A DNA stretch of 64,000 nucleotides from Paramoeba atlantica (lineage: Eukaryota > Discosea), in the NCBI GenBank assembly GCA_977017575.1, contig CDRNVI010000029.1, forward strand, positions 558,001-622,000. Reading direction: 5' to 3'. A program made the position numbers and the translations under genes. Shown piece after piece: positions 19,344 to 28,565 of the stretch. The notes below the pieces were generated by a model. That model saw only the letters and a program-made list of their open reading frames with translations, ran no database searches and had not been told where the DNA came from. Every line of letters begins with the position of its first letter. Position 1 is the stretch's first letter.

Positions 19344-19892
19344 ATGACTGCCTACGACCGTTTCTCTCTGCTGGACTTGTTTAGTCTAGGACTAACGAAC
19401 ATTGATCGTTTGACTGAAACGTATTCCGTCGGATTCTACGGGCTATATTTGACACAATGGCCAGAGTGTTCTATAATTGCTCGTCATTCAACCTCGGGCC
19501 AAAACATGGGTTACGTCATAGGAAAGGTTGAAGGAGAAGGAGAAGATTGGCATGGTCACGTTTCTGCAGTTACGGTAGCTTCACCATTTCGAAGACAAGG
19601 TTTGGCACGACTTTTGATGTGTTATATCGAAGCGGTTTCAGACAAACTTCACAAGGGGTACTTTGTAGATCTTTTTGTACGAAAATCGAATAATACAGCT
19701 CAAATCATGTATGAAAAGCTAGGTTACATAGTTTATCGGCGAGTCTTGAAATATTACCAAGGCTCTAAAGAGATTTCTGATGAGGATGCGTTGGACATGA
19801 GAAAACCAATGACAGCCAACACTTCTAGGAAGAAATCTGCTGTTATTCCGTTAAAGCATCCAATCTTGCCTCACCAGCTTGAGTGGCAATAA
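19344..19892 (+). CDS. NAA20: N-alpha-acetyltransferase 20, NatB catalytic subunit
   Basis: A 182-residue GNAT-fold acetyltransferase aligned end to end with NAA20 as remembered: FSLLDLFSLGLTNIDRLTET, FYGLYLTQWPE, MGYVIGKVEGEGEDWHGHVS, VASPFRRQGLARLLM (the acetyl-CoA R/Q-x-x-G-x-A loop), FVDLFVRKSNNTAQIMYEKL, GYIVYRRVLKYYQG, EDALDMRKPM, and a C-terminal VIPLKHPILPHQLEW. NatB acetylates nascent proteins starting Met-Asp/Glu/Asn/Gln, at the ribosome with auxiliary subunit NAA25. The ATG at 19344 gives MTAYDRF, which matches the family's short N-terminus. Length matches the family. Confidence 0.96.
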   Translation: MTAYDRFSLLDLFSLGLTNIDRLTETYSVGFYGLYLTQWPECSIIARHSTSGQNMGYVIGKVEGEGEDWHGHVSAVTVASPFRRQGLARLLMCYIEAVSDKLHKGYFVDLFVRKSNNTAQIMYEKLGYIVYRRVLKYYQGSKEISDEDALDMRKPMTANTSRKKSAVIPLKHPILPHQLEWQ

Positions 19893-20517
19893 TCTTTCAA
19901 TGCAAGACAATGATTATGTAGTACGCGAAACTGAGCTGCGGGCGTCAACTTAGAGGCATACTTCGCAAAGGAAAATGTACCGCCCATTGAGTTTTGTACA
20001 TTATCGTTTTTTTTGTTAGCATTTTTTCTGAATGTCATCTCAAGCTCCACCCTGCAAAATGCTCCCGATGTTTTCCACAGTACGTTGCGTCCTTTCACGC
20101 CGCTGAAAAAAAATTCCTATGTTTCCTCAAGAGTGTGCGGCTTGAGGTGACATTAAACAAGTGCACAAAAATAATAATAACCTTTTGTCTCTTTGCTTTA
20201 CATTCCACCAATTTCTGTTTTTGTTCGACTGGTACCGACGCTGGGTACGATAGCTCGGCGAAGGGTTTTGTTTCATAAAATTATTGGACATTGTTCTCAC
20301 TAGTAAGCATGTTTTTGTCTTCCAAGCACTACGTCTACATCTCTAACGAACGTTTTGCCACGGTTTGCGTAGAACGCCGTGAAATTTCTTGTGCTCAGGG
20401 CGTGCCCATGAGCTAGGTTGACTAATGTGTGCGAGAGACTGTATTTTATGGCTCGGAGGCACAAAGTCATTGCTCAAACCGTGAGATGCAAAAGTGGACA
20501 TTCACAAACCGTGTACG
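19893..20517. other. Intergenic, 625 bp
   Basis: No supported gene. Short frames on both strands (19,871-20,098 minus and 19,994-20,278 plus) show no features. The plus frame is Cys/Phe-rich and looks like chance. No clear repeat or RNA gene. Confidence 0.45.
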
Positions 20518-20796
20518 TTACGAAGAGGGCGGTGGGAGGTCAGCCTTCTGACCTGGCTTGAGCACTGCAAGCAGTGTTCCGACTCCCATTATGAGCTGCG
20601 CCACGATTAAATTATTGCTTAACGCAATGGGCAGCAAAAAAGGTAGCAATGCAAAAAAAAGTATGGTGTATAAAATATATTCCAATTTACCTGTACGTTG
20701 CAATATGGCTCTGATAAGGGTGTAAAACATTTTCATAATGTTTGCTACAATGGGAATAATTGTGGTAAATGCTCCACAACGTTTTGTATTTGTCAT
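20518..20796 (-). CDS. Small membrane protein, unknown (only minus-strand host candidate)
   Basis: A 92-residue minus-strand frame beginning MTNTKRCGAF at the ATG ending at 20796. Two strong hydrophobic segments are visible, LEYILYTILFFALLPFLLPI at about 39-58 and IVAQLIMGVGTLLAVL at about 65-80. A Pro-rich hydrophilic tail (KPGQKADLPPPSS) follows. Protein-like alternation of hydrophobic spans and charged ends supports a real gene, but there is no family match. It runs against the otherwise uniform plus-strand orientation, which lowers confidence. Confidence 0.4.
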   Translation of the reverse strand: MTNTKRCGAFTTIIPIVANIMKMFYTLIRAILQRTGKLEYILYTILFFALLPFLLPIALSNNLIVAQLIMGVGTLLAVLKPGQKADLPPPSS

Positions 20797-21020
20797 CCGC
20801 AACGGTAATTAAATTATTTATGAATGTTGATTATTACTAAACATTTTCGAAGGGGGACACAAAAACGTATCGTATTGTCTGTTTAACCGCATACAATGTA
20901 GTACAACTACGGTGAATCACTTCCGCTTTAAAATTTCTTTTTGTACACCATGTAGCTTAGGAAAACGTTCTCGCATATTGTATATTACCATTCTGTGTTT
21001 ATTAGCATTCAGCTTTGTCA

Positions 21021-22442
21021 ATGTCTAGTAGTCTTCTCCAGAAAGAAGCTTTGCGCAATGCTTCGACCATAGCAAATGATCTACGTTTATTTTTGCACCG
21101 CGCCGTCACCCCGTTTCACGTGATTAAAATCGTAGCAGAGATGCTGCGAGAGGCGGGGTTTTGTACAATGCAGAGTACTGGTACAAATACCTTATGTGCC
21201 TCTAATTTTTTTATGACAAAGAACGATTCAGCCTTGATTGCAGTGGCACGCAGTGGAAAATACAATCCTAGAAATGGGGCGACTATTGTTGCAGCCCACA
21301 CAGATTCTCCTAATTTGATGCTTAAGCCTAAGAGTATAATTTCAAATCAATCCTATGAATCTGTCGCTGTGCAGTGTTACGGTGGAGGCCTGTGGCACAC
21401 CTGGTTTGATCGAGACTTGAGTATCGCGGGACGAATGGTTTTGGAAAACCCAGAGACCAAAGAATCGAAGTCACGGGTTTTATCTACACATTTGGTTGAT
21501 TTACGTCGTCCAGTCTTGCACATTCCGAATCTTGCTATTCACTTGCAGAGCTCAGAGGAACGTGAAGCCTTTCGCTTCAACAAGGAAAAACATATTCGTC
21601 CAGTCCTATGCACTGCTCTTTCCAAAGAAATCAGCGGTACAGAGCTACCCCAGGGAGGAAAACATGATTCAGGGCTGCTACAGGAACTTTTGGGGCAATG
21701 CGACAAGATTTCTGAAAATGTTGCTGTGTTGGATGCTGATCTTATGGCATATGACACTGCTGCCCCAGGACTTATTGGGCTGTATGGTGAATTTCTTCGC
21801 TCAGCACGCTTAGATAATCTTGTCAGTTGTTACTGCGCGGTAAAGGCTCTTATTGACTCGTTGGATACAATCGAACAAGAGAATATGGCTCGTATTGTTG
21901 TTTTGTATGACCACGAAGAAGTAGGCTCTGCATCGCTCAGTGGAGCTCACGGAACGCTTCTTCAGGAAATTATACCATACCTAACGCATTCCAACGTTTC
22001 CAGCGAGTGCATTATAAACAGGGATGATTTCTTAAAAAGATCTTTTTGTATTTCTGCAGATGGTGCCCACGGACTTCATCCGAATTATCCGGATAAGCAC
22101 AATGCAGAACACAGTCCTTATTTGCAGGGAGGACCTGTATTAAAGCACAATTGCAATATGCGTTATGCAACGGATGCCTGCGGTGCATCTGTAGCACGAC
22201 TGATCGCTAAAAGCGCAGAGGTTCCCCTACAAGATTTTGTTGTGCGCAACGATAGTTCATGTGGTAGCACAATTGGACCTATCCTGTCTTCGCAAACAGG
22301 AATACGCACGGTGGATATTGGAGTTCCTATGTGGGCGATGCACAGTATTCGTGAAACGTGTGGTATTATGGACGTGTTTTACTTGCATAAATTACTAGTA
22401 GCGTTCTTTTCAGAGTATGGCACTATATCCTGGACGTCGTGA
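21021..22442 (+). CDS. DNPEP: Aspartyl aminopeptidase (M18 family)
   Basis: A 473-residue zinc aminopeptidase removing N-terminal Asp/Glu. M18 landmarks occur in order: FHVIKIVAEMLREAGF near 37-52, AAHTDSPNL (first zinc His-x-Asp) near 93, YGGGLWHTWFDRDLSIAGR near 120, LYDHEEVGSASLSGAHG (Asp/Glu-Glu metal and catalytic acid) near 295-311, SADGAHGLHPNYPDKH near 345, and a late NDSSCGSTIGPI with VPMWAMHSIRE supplying the last zinc His. Length equals the human enzyme. The ATG at 21021 gives MSSSLLQKEALR. There is no signal peptide, so probably cytosolic, although relatives can be vacuolar or plastid. A 61-codon frame at 22,417-22,602 overlaps the end and is not convincing. Confidence 0.96.
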   Translation: MSSSLLQKEALRNASTIANDLRLFLHRAVTPFHVIKIVAEMLREAGFCTMQSTGTNTLCASNFFMTKNDSALIAVARSGKYNPRNGATIVAAHTDSPNLMLKPKSIISNQSYESVAVQCYGGGLWHTWFDRDLSIAGRMVLENPETKESKSRVLSTHLVDLRRPVLHIPNLAIHLQSSEEREAFRFNKEKHIRPVLCTALSKEISGTELPQGGKHDSGLLQELLGQCDKISENVAVLDADLMAYDTAAPGLIGLYGEFLRSARLDNLVSCYCAVKALIDSLDTIEQENMARIVVLYDHEEVGSASLSGAHGTLLQEIIPYLTHSNVSSECIINRDDFLKRSFCISADGAHGLHPNYPDKHNAEHSPYLQGGPVLKHNCNMRYATDACGASVARLIAKSAEVPLQDFVVRNDSSCGSTIGPILSSQTGIRTVDIGVPMWAMHSIRETCGIMDVFYLHKLLVAFFSEYGTISWTS

Positions 22443-22778
22443 CCCAACGGTTCAGGGTATGCACACTATTAAAAATAGCCAACGTTACTTTAAATCCAGT
22501 TCTGTAAAACTACAGATGGTACATGAAGTGAACATGCGGCACATATTGGCTTCCATGGAGTCAAAAACTTACTACTACGATAAATTAGGTCAGACAAAAT
22601 AAGGCAAATTACCTTCAAATCAAAGCTAGACTAGCTTATTATACATGAGCACTAGCCTAGTACCACTGTATTTTCTTGATTACGAATTACTTCACTGGAA
22701 TTCTATAGGAATTTACATGACAGACACAAAGACGTGCACTCATCCTTAGGTTTCTCCCTACGATATTAAAAAGGCTTC
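22443..22778. other. Intergenic, 336 bp
   Basis: Between DNPEP and the HADH gene. Nothing recognisable apart from the weak 61-codon frame noted for DNPEP. AT-rich. Confidence 0.45.
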
Positions 22779-23687
22779 ATGTTATCCCGCAGCGCTCGAA
22801 GACACTTTTCTAGGCTTGTTGTCTTTGGCGGTGGCACGCGCGGCGGTGGGATTGCTCATCTTTCAGCTGCCCACGGAATGGACGTAACGGTCGTTGAGGC
22901 AACACGAAGTCTTTCGGAGCACTGTGAACGAGCCGTACACGAATGCTTACGGAGGACAGCTGAGCAAATGGCAGAGACCAATGTAGTCGGACATGAGGAC
23001 TACGTGGAACGGGTAAATTCAAAGCTCAACTTTACAAGTGAAGGTATAGAGGCCGATCGAGTCACAGAGCAGGCCGATCTTATCATTGAAGCAATTGTGG
23101 AAGATATGGCCAGTAAACGGAAGTTATGGTCCAGGTTAGATGGACTTGCTCCCCCTGAATGCGTATTTGCATCAAATACTACATCATTGTCTGTGCGCTC
23201 GCAAGCGGAGGCCACGAATCGACCTCAACAATTTTTGGGTCTACATTTTTTCCCACCTATAGTGCTTATGAAACTGGTTGAAGTTGTTAAGACTGAACAA
23301 ACCTCCGAGAACGTGTTAAATCAAATTCTAGAATACGTCAAAGATATCGGCAAAGAGGCTGTTCTATGTCGCGACACGAAAGGGTTTATCGTTAACCGAC
23401 TGCTAGTGCCTCTAATCCTTGAAGCAGCCCGTATGGTTGAGCGTGGTGACGCTACTAAGGAAGATGTGGATCGGGCTATGAGACTAGGCGCCGGTCATCC
23501 ATTGGGACCCTTTGCGTTGTGCGACAACATAGGTGTGGATGTAATTTCCAATATTAACAAAGCGTGGCATCAAGAAAGCCCAGGCGAAAGTTTGTTTAAA
23601 GTTGTTTCACTCATTCAAGACACTGCTTCTGAAGGAAAATGGGGCAAAAAGTCAGGAGAGGGTTTCTACAAATACGTTAAAAAATAG
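22779..23687 (+). CDS. HADH: 3-hydroxyacyl-CoA dehydrogenase (short-chain HADH type)
   Basis: A 302-residue NAD-dependent dehydrogenase of the L-3-hydroxyacyl-CoA / 3-hydroxybutyryl-CoA family, acting in fatty-acid beta-oxidation. The N-terminus (MLSRSARRHFSRLVVFGGG) is Arg/Ser-rich and could be a mitochondrial presequence running directly into the Rossmann fold, whose Gly-rich loop is GGGTRGGGIA rather than the usual GAGxMGxGIA. Downstream are SNTTSLSV, LGLHFFPPIVLMKLVEVV (catalytic His), CRDTKGFIVNRLLVPLI, RAMRLGAGHPLGPFALCDNIG and the closing WGKKSGEGFYKYVKK. Length matches monofunctional HADH. The altered Gly loop and DTKGF (for DTPGF) are minor departures. Peroxisomal location is less likely as no SKL tail is present. 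Confidence 0.9.
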   Translation: MLSRSARRHFSRLVVFGGGTRGGGIAHLSAAHGMDVTVVEATRSLSEHCERAVHECLRRTAEQMAETNVVGHEDYVERVNSKLNFTSEGIEADRVTEQADLIIEAIVEDMASKRKLWSRLDGLAPPECVFASNTTSLSVRSQAEATNRPQQFLGLHFFPPIVLMKLVEVVKTEQTSENVLNQILEYVKDIGKEAVLCRDTKGFIVNRLLVPLILEAARMVERGDATKEDVDRAMRLGAGHPLGPFALCDNIGVDVISNINKAWHQESPGESLFKVVSLIQDTASEGKWGKKSGEGFYKYVKK

Positions 23688-24086
23688 AAGGCTATGTCGC
23701 GTAATGCTAAATCTTAAGTTGACTTGGGTTTGCTGTCAGAGAATTTCGGTATTTTAATAATCGGAAACATGATCATGCCTCATATTCGTGACGTTTCCGT
23801 TGAAATTCGTCACTATGACTTTGTGCATAAAGTTCTCCTGGAGAAATCGGAATGCAATTGCACTTCATACAGTTGACACCCCTGTATATTCTTTCTTTAG
23901 GTATGTACTTTAGGTATACTTTATATACAGTTTAAGTATACAGTACTATATAAAAATTCTAATCTATATAAGTTTAAAATGAAATATTTTCTTGATTCCA
24001 TTGTGACTGCGGTATCAACTCTGTTTTCGTGCGCGCTCTATGATACTGATTTACTCCAACCAATGCACAGCTAATTCTTTTTTGTG
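23688..24086. other. Intergenic, 399 bp
   Basis: AT-rich. At 23,898-23,958 there are imperfect repeats of TAGGTATACT / AAGTATACAGTA, rich in TATA-like sequence. An acceptor-like CACAG ends at 24,070, 16 nt before the SNAPC3 ATG. No gene. Confidence 0.5.
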
Positions 24087-25454
24087 ATGTCTTCCTACAC
24101 TCTGGAGACATTTGCGGAGGAAGCCAATTTATTGCAAGAAGTCGATGTAAAGACACATGAAGGTGAGGAGCCGCACGACATCCAATTACTTTCAGAGAAG
24201 CAAAAGCAAGAAGTGAAATCCTTCCTCAGCCTGCAAACTAGCAAGCGCGACGACGATAATTGTTTAGTGATGTCAAACGCACTCATAAGTGGATGTTTTA
24301 AAGCTTTGCGACCACTTCTTCCTTCTGAGGACATTGATGAGAAGGTAGAAGCACAGTTACGCAAACTTGGGTACAAGCATGAGAAATCAAGACATTGTAA
24401 AGATCTTTCCATTAATGTAGAAGAGGTTCAACCTTATGCCGAACGAATGAGAGGAATGCGAGAACAGACGAATTTAAGTTTGTTTCAAAAGCAACATGCG
24501 GCATATTTTTCAGAAATTCTATCCAGCGATTATGGAGTGAGCCACCGAGCTCATGTAAATTCCATCTACGGTCATCTATATCATAAACACTTGCACGAGC
24601 GAGCTGGATCAAGAAAATTTAACGACACGAGCTCCACGAACCATATTATGGATCTCGAATTTTGGATTTACCGTCCTCTTGATTACGGATACCCAAGCTC
24701 CAAGTTACTGATTCCAGCAGAAGCGCCACTATGTCATGTAACAAACATGCACTGTAACAATGCTGAACTACCACTGCCAATTATTCAGAAAATGACTCGT
24801 ACAAAAAGACTGGATGAACATGATATGGACAAGCATTGTGTTTTAGAAGAGCTTTGTGGGTGTGGGGTCGGGATTGATCCAATAAAAATTGTGTTTCTCA
24901 GTGGCATATACTATACGTGTCCTTTTCCTCCAAGCTCAGCGTCCTATAAGTATATTCAAGAGGCAGAAAAGGCTTATGAAGCCCCTTCGGATGGCATTCC
25001 AAAGGCTCCACAGGAACTTCGAATACGGAGTCTGCACACACCGCTCTATGACGTTCCGATAACAATGCACACTAGAGGTTGTTATATTCATCTTGCAGGA
25101 ACTTGTGAGCATACTTTTATGATAGTGGACGTCATCCGCCAGCGTTTGAATCGATCTCGCTCCGATGGTCTACCCGCTCATGGTACTGAATTCTTTCGTT
25201 CAAAGGCTCAACCTATACTGTGCGCCGCTTGTACCCAATTGCCCGCTGTAGTGGCCCATTATTTCGATATTCGCTTGCCGCATCATCCGACCTTACTGTG
25301 TTATTTTTGTGATAGAGCTTATGAAGCAGCAACTCTCTCCCCTGTAGATATACAGGGCGATAGATTAAGTCCCAGCACTGTATTGCGTTTACCTCCAGGA
25401 GAGTTCTTTGAAAAAACAGTGCAAAACTTTCCACTGGGAAACGTAAAAGTTTAG
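24087..25454 (+). CDS. SNAPC3: snRNA-activating protein complex subunit 3 (SNAP50)
   Basis: A 455-residue product. The C-terminal third is the SNAPC3 domain: IHLAGTCEHTFMIVDVIRQR near 345-365, then CAACTQLPAVVAHYFDIRLP and LLCYFCDRAYEA, i.e. the two Cys-X2-Cys pairs and the conserved Asp/His of the family's zinc fold. Upstream blocks include FLSGIYYTCPF with a following IPKAPQELRIRSL, matching the region before the zinc fold. SNAPc binds the proximal sequence element of snRNA promoters and recruits RNA polymerase II or III in the nucleus; in trypanosomes the homologue drives spliced-leader RNA transcription. The acidic N-terminal 80 residues are variable. The ATG at 24087 gives MSSYTLETF. Confidence 0.85.
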   Translation: MSSYTLETFAEEANLLQEVDVKTHEGEEPHDIQLLSEKQKQEVKSFLSLQTSKRDDDNCLVMSNALISGCFKALRPLLPSEDIDEKVEAQLRKLGYKHEKSRHCKDLSINVEEVQPYAERMRGMREQTNLSLFQKQHAAYFSEILSSDYGVSHRAHVNSIYGHLYHKHLHERAGSRKFNDTSSTNHIMDLEFWIYRPLDYGYPSSKLLIPAEAPLCHVTNMHCNNAELPLPIIQKMTRTKRLDEHDMDKHCVLEELCGCGVGIDPIKIVFLSGIYYTCPFPPSSASYKYIQEAEKAYEAPSDGIPKAPQELRIRSLHTPLYDVPITMHTRGCYIHLAGTCEHTFMIVDVIRQRLNRSRSDGLPAHGTEFFRSKAQPILCAACTQLPAVVAHYFDIRLPHHPTLLCYFCDRAYEAATLSPVDIQGDRLSPSTVLRLPPGEFFEKTVQNFPLGNVKV

Positions 25455-25896
25455 GAAATTCATATAATATACTAATAAGGAAAGAACAGCTGCAACGTTT
25501 TTGACGTTCAAGAATACTAAACTGCTTTATTTTATTGAGATTTACCCGTATTTTATTGGGATTTATATGCTGCATAAAGCTTTTTAAACCCTATATACGA
25601 AAGCAATATAAGAATAGGAACCCTAGCATTTATGCTACAAACCAGGGAAGCTCTTGTGGTTCTTAGAAGCGTTATCGCGCCGCACGGCTATCACCTACCA
25701 GGCCAACACCAGAAGCATAGTCCGTACGAATACCCTCCGAAGTCGACCGAATAACTACAGCAAACATCGTATTCTATCCACCTACAGCATACATCGTATG
25801 CCATTATAATGTTCTTTGTCAGTTTCTATGTCTACCAGCTACTATCTTCATAGTCTATCATAGACTATATTTTTTTATGTATTATACGTTGATTGC
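25455..25896. other. Intergenic, 442 bp
   Basis: No supported gene. Contains a small inverted pair, GTCTATCATAGACTAT, near 25,850 and GATTTACCCGTATTTTATTG/GGGATTTATATG. No RNA gene seen. Confidence 0.4.
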
Positions 25897-26325
25897 ATGC
25901 CTACTTTGCGTTACGCCGGCAAAAGCGGGATTTCCGGTTTCACAAATCTTATAGATGGGAGCTATGGACTACAAAAATCGTCTTTTCTGGTTATCTCAAC
26001 TGCCATTGGATTTCGTGCTTCACATTTTGCGAAATGTCAAATTAGCACTTCCGTAACTGCCTTGAATCTTTTCGCTACTGCTCGACGCCATCACTGCCCG
26101 TCACGCTCGCGAAAGCCAATCGTGTGGCTTCGGCGAAAACCTTGGTTCAGTAGAAAGTGGAGCATTGAGGCTTCGATCCCTCGGAAAGGCCCACCAACGC
26201 GAACGTTTCCCGATGGCATTCCCATAGTGCGTATTCGCAAGTTCAAGGACTTTTCTGGTCGTGCGTGGAAAATCAATACAGGACGCAGGAAACGCGTCCG
26301 CATACGTAGGAAAAGTAAAAAGTAG
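25897..26325 (+). CDS. Small basic protein, possibly organellar ribosomal
   Basis: A 142-residue, strongly basic product starting MPTLRYAGKSG. The C-terminal half (RKPIVWLRRKPWFSRKW; GPPTRTFPDGIPIVRIRKFK; AWKINTGRRKRVRIRRKSKK) is typical of a ribosomal or other RNA-binding protein. The N-terminal 60 residues contain few acids and many Ser/Ala, like an organelle presequence. I cannot assign a specific r-protein family. It immediately precedes RPS5 (173 bp). If real it is likely a mitochondrial or plastid ribosomal protein, but that is inference from composition only. Confidence 0.6.
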   Translation: MPTLRYAGKSGISGFTNLIDGSYGLQKSSFLVISTAIGFRASHFAKCQISTSVTALNLFATARRHHCPSRSRKPIVWLRRKPWFSRKWSIEASIPRKGPPTRTFPDGIPIVRIRKFKDFSGRAWKINTGRRKRVRIRRKSKK

Positions 26326-26498
26326 TAAATCATCTCCTTGTAGCCCCATTGACATTTTATGACAAGCAAACAGGGATTTCGTACCTGTTTTCTAGCCTTC
26401 AATGTTACACCTTTTCCTATGAAACACACCCTCCTTTTATTGCTCTCCTCTCATAAATCACCTTTTTTTCAACTCACCTTTCTAACCTCCCCCACCCC

Positions 26499-27077
26499 AT
26501 GGTAAAAGTAGCGGAGCGCCCCAAAGTGTTTGGCAAGTGGTCCACGGATGAGGTCAAAACCGCCGATCTCTCCCTGCAGGATTACATCAACCTTCGCCCC
26601 ATCTTCGTCCCCCACTCCGCGGGGCGGTGGAACAAGAAGCGGTTCCGCAAGGCGCAGTGCCCCATTCTCGAGCGTCTCACCAACTCCATGATGTTCACCC
26701 ACTACAACAACGGCAACAAGCTGCGCGCGGTGAACATTGTCAAAAACACGCTGGACATCATCCACCTGGTGACGGATGAGAACCCGGTGCAGGTGGTGGT
26801 GAATGCGGTGTCGAATGCGGGCCCCCGGGAGGACAGCACGCGGGTGGGGACCGCGGGGATTGTGCGGCGCCAGGCCGTCGATGTCGCCCCGATGCGCCGC
26901 GTGAACGAGGCGATCTACCTGATGTGTAAAGGGGCGCGTGAGGCGAGCTTCCGGACGATAAAATCCGTCGCGGAGTGCCTCGCGGATGAGTTGGTGAATG
27001 CCGCAAAAGGGTCGTCGAACTCGTACGCGATCAAGAAGAAGGATGAGATTGAGCGTGTGGCGAAGGCGAACCGTTAA
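26499..27077 (+). CDS. RPS5: 40S ribosomal protein uS7 (RPS5)
   Basis: A 192-residue product matching eukaryotic RPS5/uS7 throughout: [69 protein letters not shown]-like [97 protein letters not shown]. uS7 contacts the E-site tRNA and 3' major domain of 18S rRNA. Length and termini are normal. Codons are much more G/C-ending than in neighbours, and the composition falls back to AT-rich just outside the gene. A pyrimidine-rich stretch directly precedes the ATG. Confidence 0.97.
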   Translation: MVKVAERPKVFGKWSTDEVKTADLSLQDYINLRPIFVPHSAGRWNKKRFRKAQCPILERLTNSMMFTHYNNGNKLRAVNIVKNTLDIIHLVTDENPVQVVVNAVSNAGPREDSTRVGTAGIVRRQAVDVAPMRRVNEAIYLMCKGAREASFRTIKSVAECLADELVNAAKGSSNSYAIKKKDEIERVAKANR

Positions 27078-27354
27078 AAAATGGAGTGTTGGGGAAACAA
27101 GGGAAAGTTTTTGAGGGAGAAGCGTGAAGCGGTGTCAATAAGTAATGTGGTTTGTTGTGTGTGATTTCAAGATATGGAAGTAGATTGCTTTTGTATTTCA
27201 TGTGTTACGTTTTGATTCATTGTAAAATAGATTAAGCGCCAAATACTATCTAGTTCTTCAATTAATTTATTACTGAACTCCTATATGAGTATATTTTATT
27301 GGTGGAAGTTCACGTGGATAGTAAGCATATTGGATTAGTCTGTTTAGGAAACCC

Positions 27355-27948
27355 ATGTCAGGCACAGCGTCTTATCAAGAGTATGAGAGAGAATCAGGTT
27401 ACGTTGAATTGCCTCCGGCGTTGCTTGTCTTCCTTGAAAGCAAGTCCTATTCACGCTTAGCAATGACTTGGAGCGTTGTATTTAGCATATACTTTATAAC
27501 ACATATCATGGGTTACAGCGCAATTCTTCTTTTATGCCGCTTAATACAGGGATTACTTCTGGCTCTACTCACAGCAAAGCTATTAGGCCATAGTATTCAC
27601 TACTCGGAAGCATTTCTTCGTGAACATACACGGCGACTGCTCCGAAAAGTGGAAACAGTAATTGTCAAGCAGCTGGGCTCCGAACGTGCATGCTCTGTTG
27701 CGCGGGGAGAGAATATGACGGATTGGTTTTCTGCGTTTTTTACCGTTACTGGAATAGGTTTTCTTGCTGTCTGGTTCGCGACTCCTACCGTTCTCTTCTT
27801 AGCATCGTCTTTTGCACTAGTCTATGAAGAAAAGCGCGATCTTTTACAACCGTTTGTGACGCAAATACGGACATGGACTCACGACACAATCGGAAGAGCT
27901 ACAAAGGTTCTTCCTTCCGCTCACAAAATGAAAAAGAAAAAGCATTAG
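27355..27948 (+). CDS. Reticulon-like ER membrane protein
   Basis: A 197-residue protein with the reticulon homology layout. A short N-terminal region is followed by a long hydrophobic hairpin (LAMTWSVVFSIYFITHIMGY then SAILLLCRLIQGLLLALLTA, about 38-78), a hydrophilic loop of about 55 residues, and a second hairpin (WFSAFFTVTGIGFLAVWFA then TPTVLFLASSFALVYEEKRD, about 125-163). The basic C-terminus ends KMKKKKH, consistent with a di-lysine ER-retention signal. In the family these wedge-like hairpins curve ER tubules. The loop HTRRLLRKVETVIVKQLG and the PxVLFLASSFALVYE segment are as expected for the domain. A DP1/Yop1 protein is a less likely alternative. An acceptor-like TGTTTAG precedes the ATG by 7 nt. 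Confidence 0.75.
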   Translation: MSGTASYQEYERESGYVELPPALLVFLESKSYSRLAMTWSVVFSIYFITHIMGYSAILLLCRLIQGLLLALLTAKLLGHSIHYSEAFLREHTRRLLRKVETVIVKQLGSERACSVARGENMTDWFSAFFTVTGIGFLAVWFATPTVLFLASSFALVYEEKRDLLQPFVTQIRTWTHDTIGRATKVLPSAHKMKKKKH

Positions 27949-28006
27949 GTGGGATTGACGGTAGGTAGCAGTGCAACGGGAATGTTGTTGGTATTATGTA
28001 CTTTTC

Positions 28007-28073
28007 GCTGACACTGTGGTTATAGCGCTGACACTATTATAACTGTGGTTATAACGCTGGCACTGTGGTTATA
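28007..28073. repeat. About 20-bp tandem repeat, three imperfect units
   Basis: Units of CGCTGACACTGTGGTTATAG repeat three times with small changes between the reticulon and DTWD1 genes. The rest of the 617-bp gap (27,949-28,565) has only AT-rich sequence and unsupported short frames. Confidence 0.7.
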
Positions 28074-28565
28074 TACATATTGCATATCGGAATCAAGCAC
28101 GTTTGGTGTTCGTTCCCTTTAAAATTAGATCGAGTTTGTTCGTAAGGTTAATATTGCTCAAGTAGATAGAACTGAATTAGGAGTTGTTGTGTAAGCCTAT
28201 GTAGTTAATTTGTTTATAGCAGCTTGATTGAATTCGTTGCTGGGCGAATAGTGCGATACGAATCTTGTATTCGTATTTTGTGCAACGGACAATGCATTTT
28301 TTTAGTTTGAAGCTTTCGTCGATGAATCTGCAACATTCATTATTTTTACAGCGGACTACAGCTTTAGCACATGCAAATATTGTGCATCTTGTTAATAATT
28401 TTTTTGGCGAGTGTGGTCGATATTTTTTATGGAAACATGTGAAATGCAACACACTTCATTATAGTAACAACACTGAATGCAACAATTCGTTACTTTTGAA
28501 TCAGCCACTTGGAAAGTGCAGATAGCTTGCAAAGATGTGACTTTTCATTTTACGTATATTCACAC

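Noticed and set aside
22417-22602. Separate small gene overlapping the end of DNPEP
   Set aside because: Overlaps in another frame, 61 codons, no feature or context to support it.
26469-27006. Minus-strand frames opposite RPS5
   Set aside because: Shadows of a GC-rich coding sequence; uS7 is unambiguous on the + strand.
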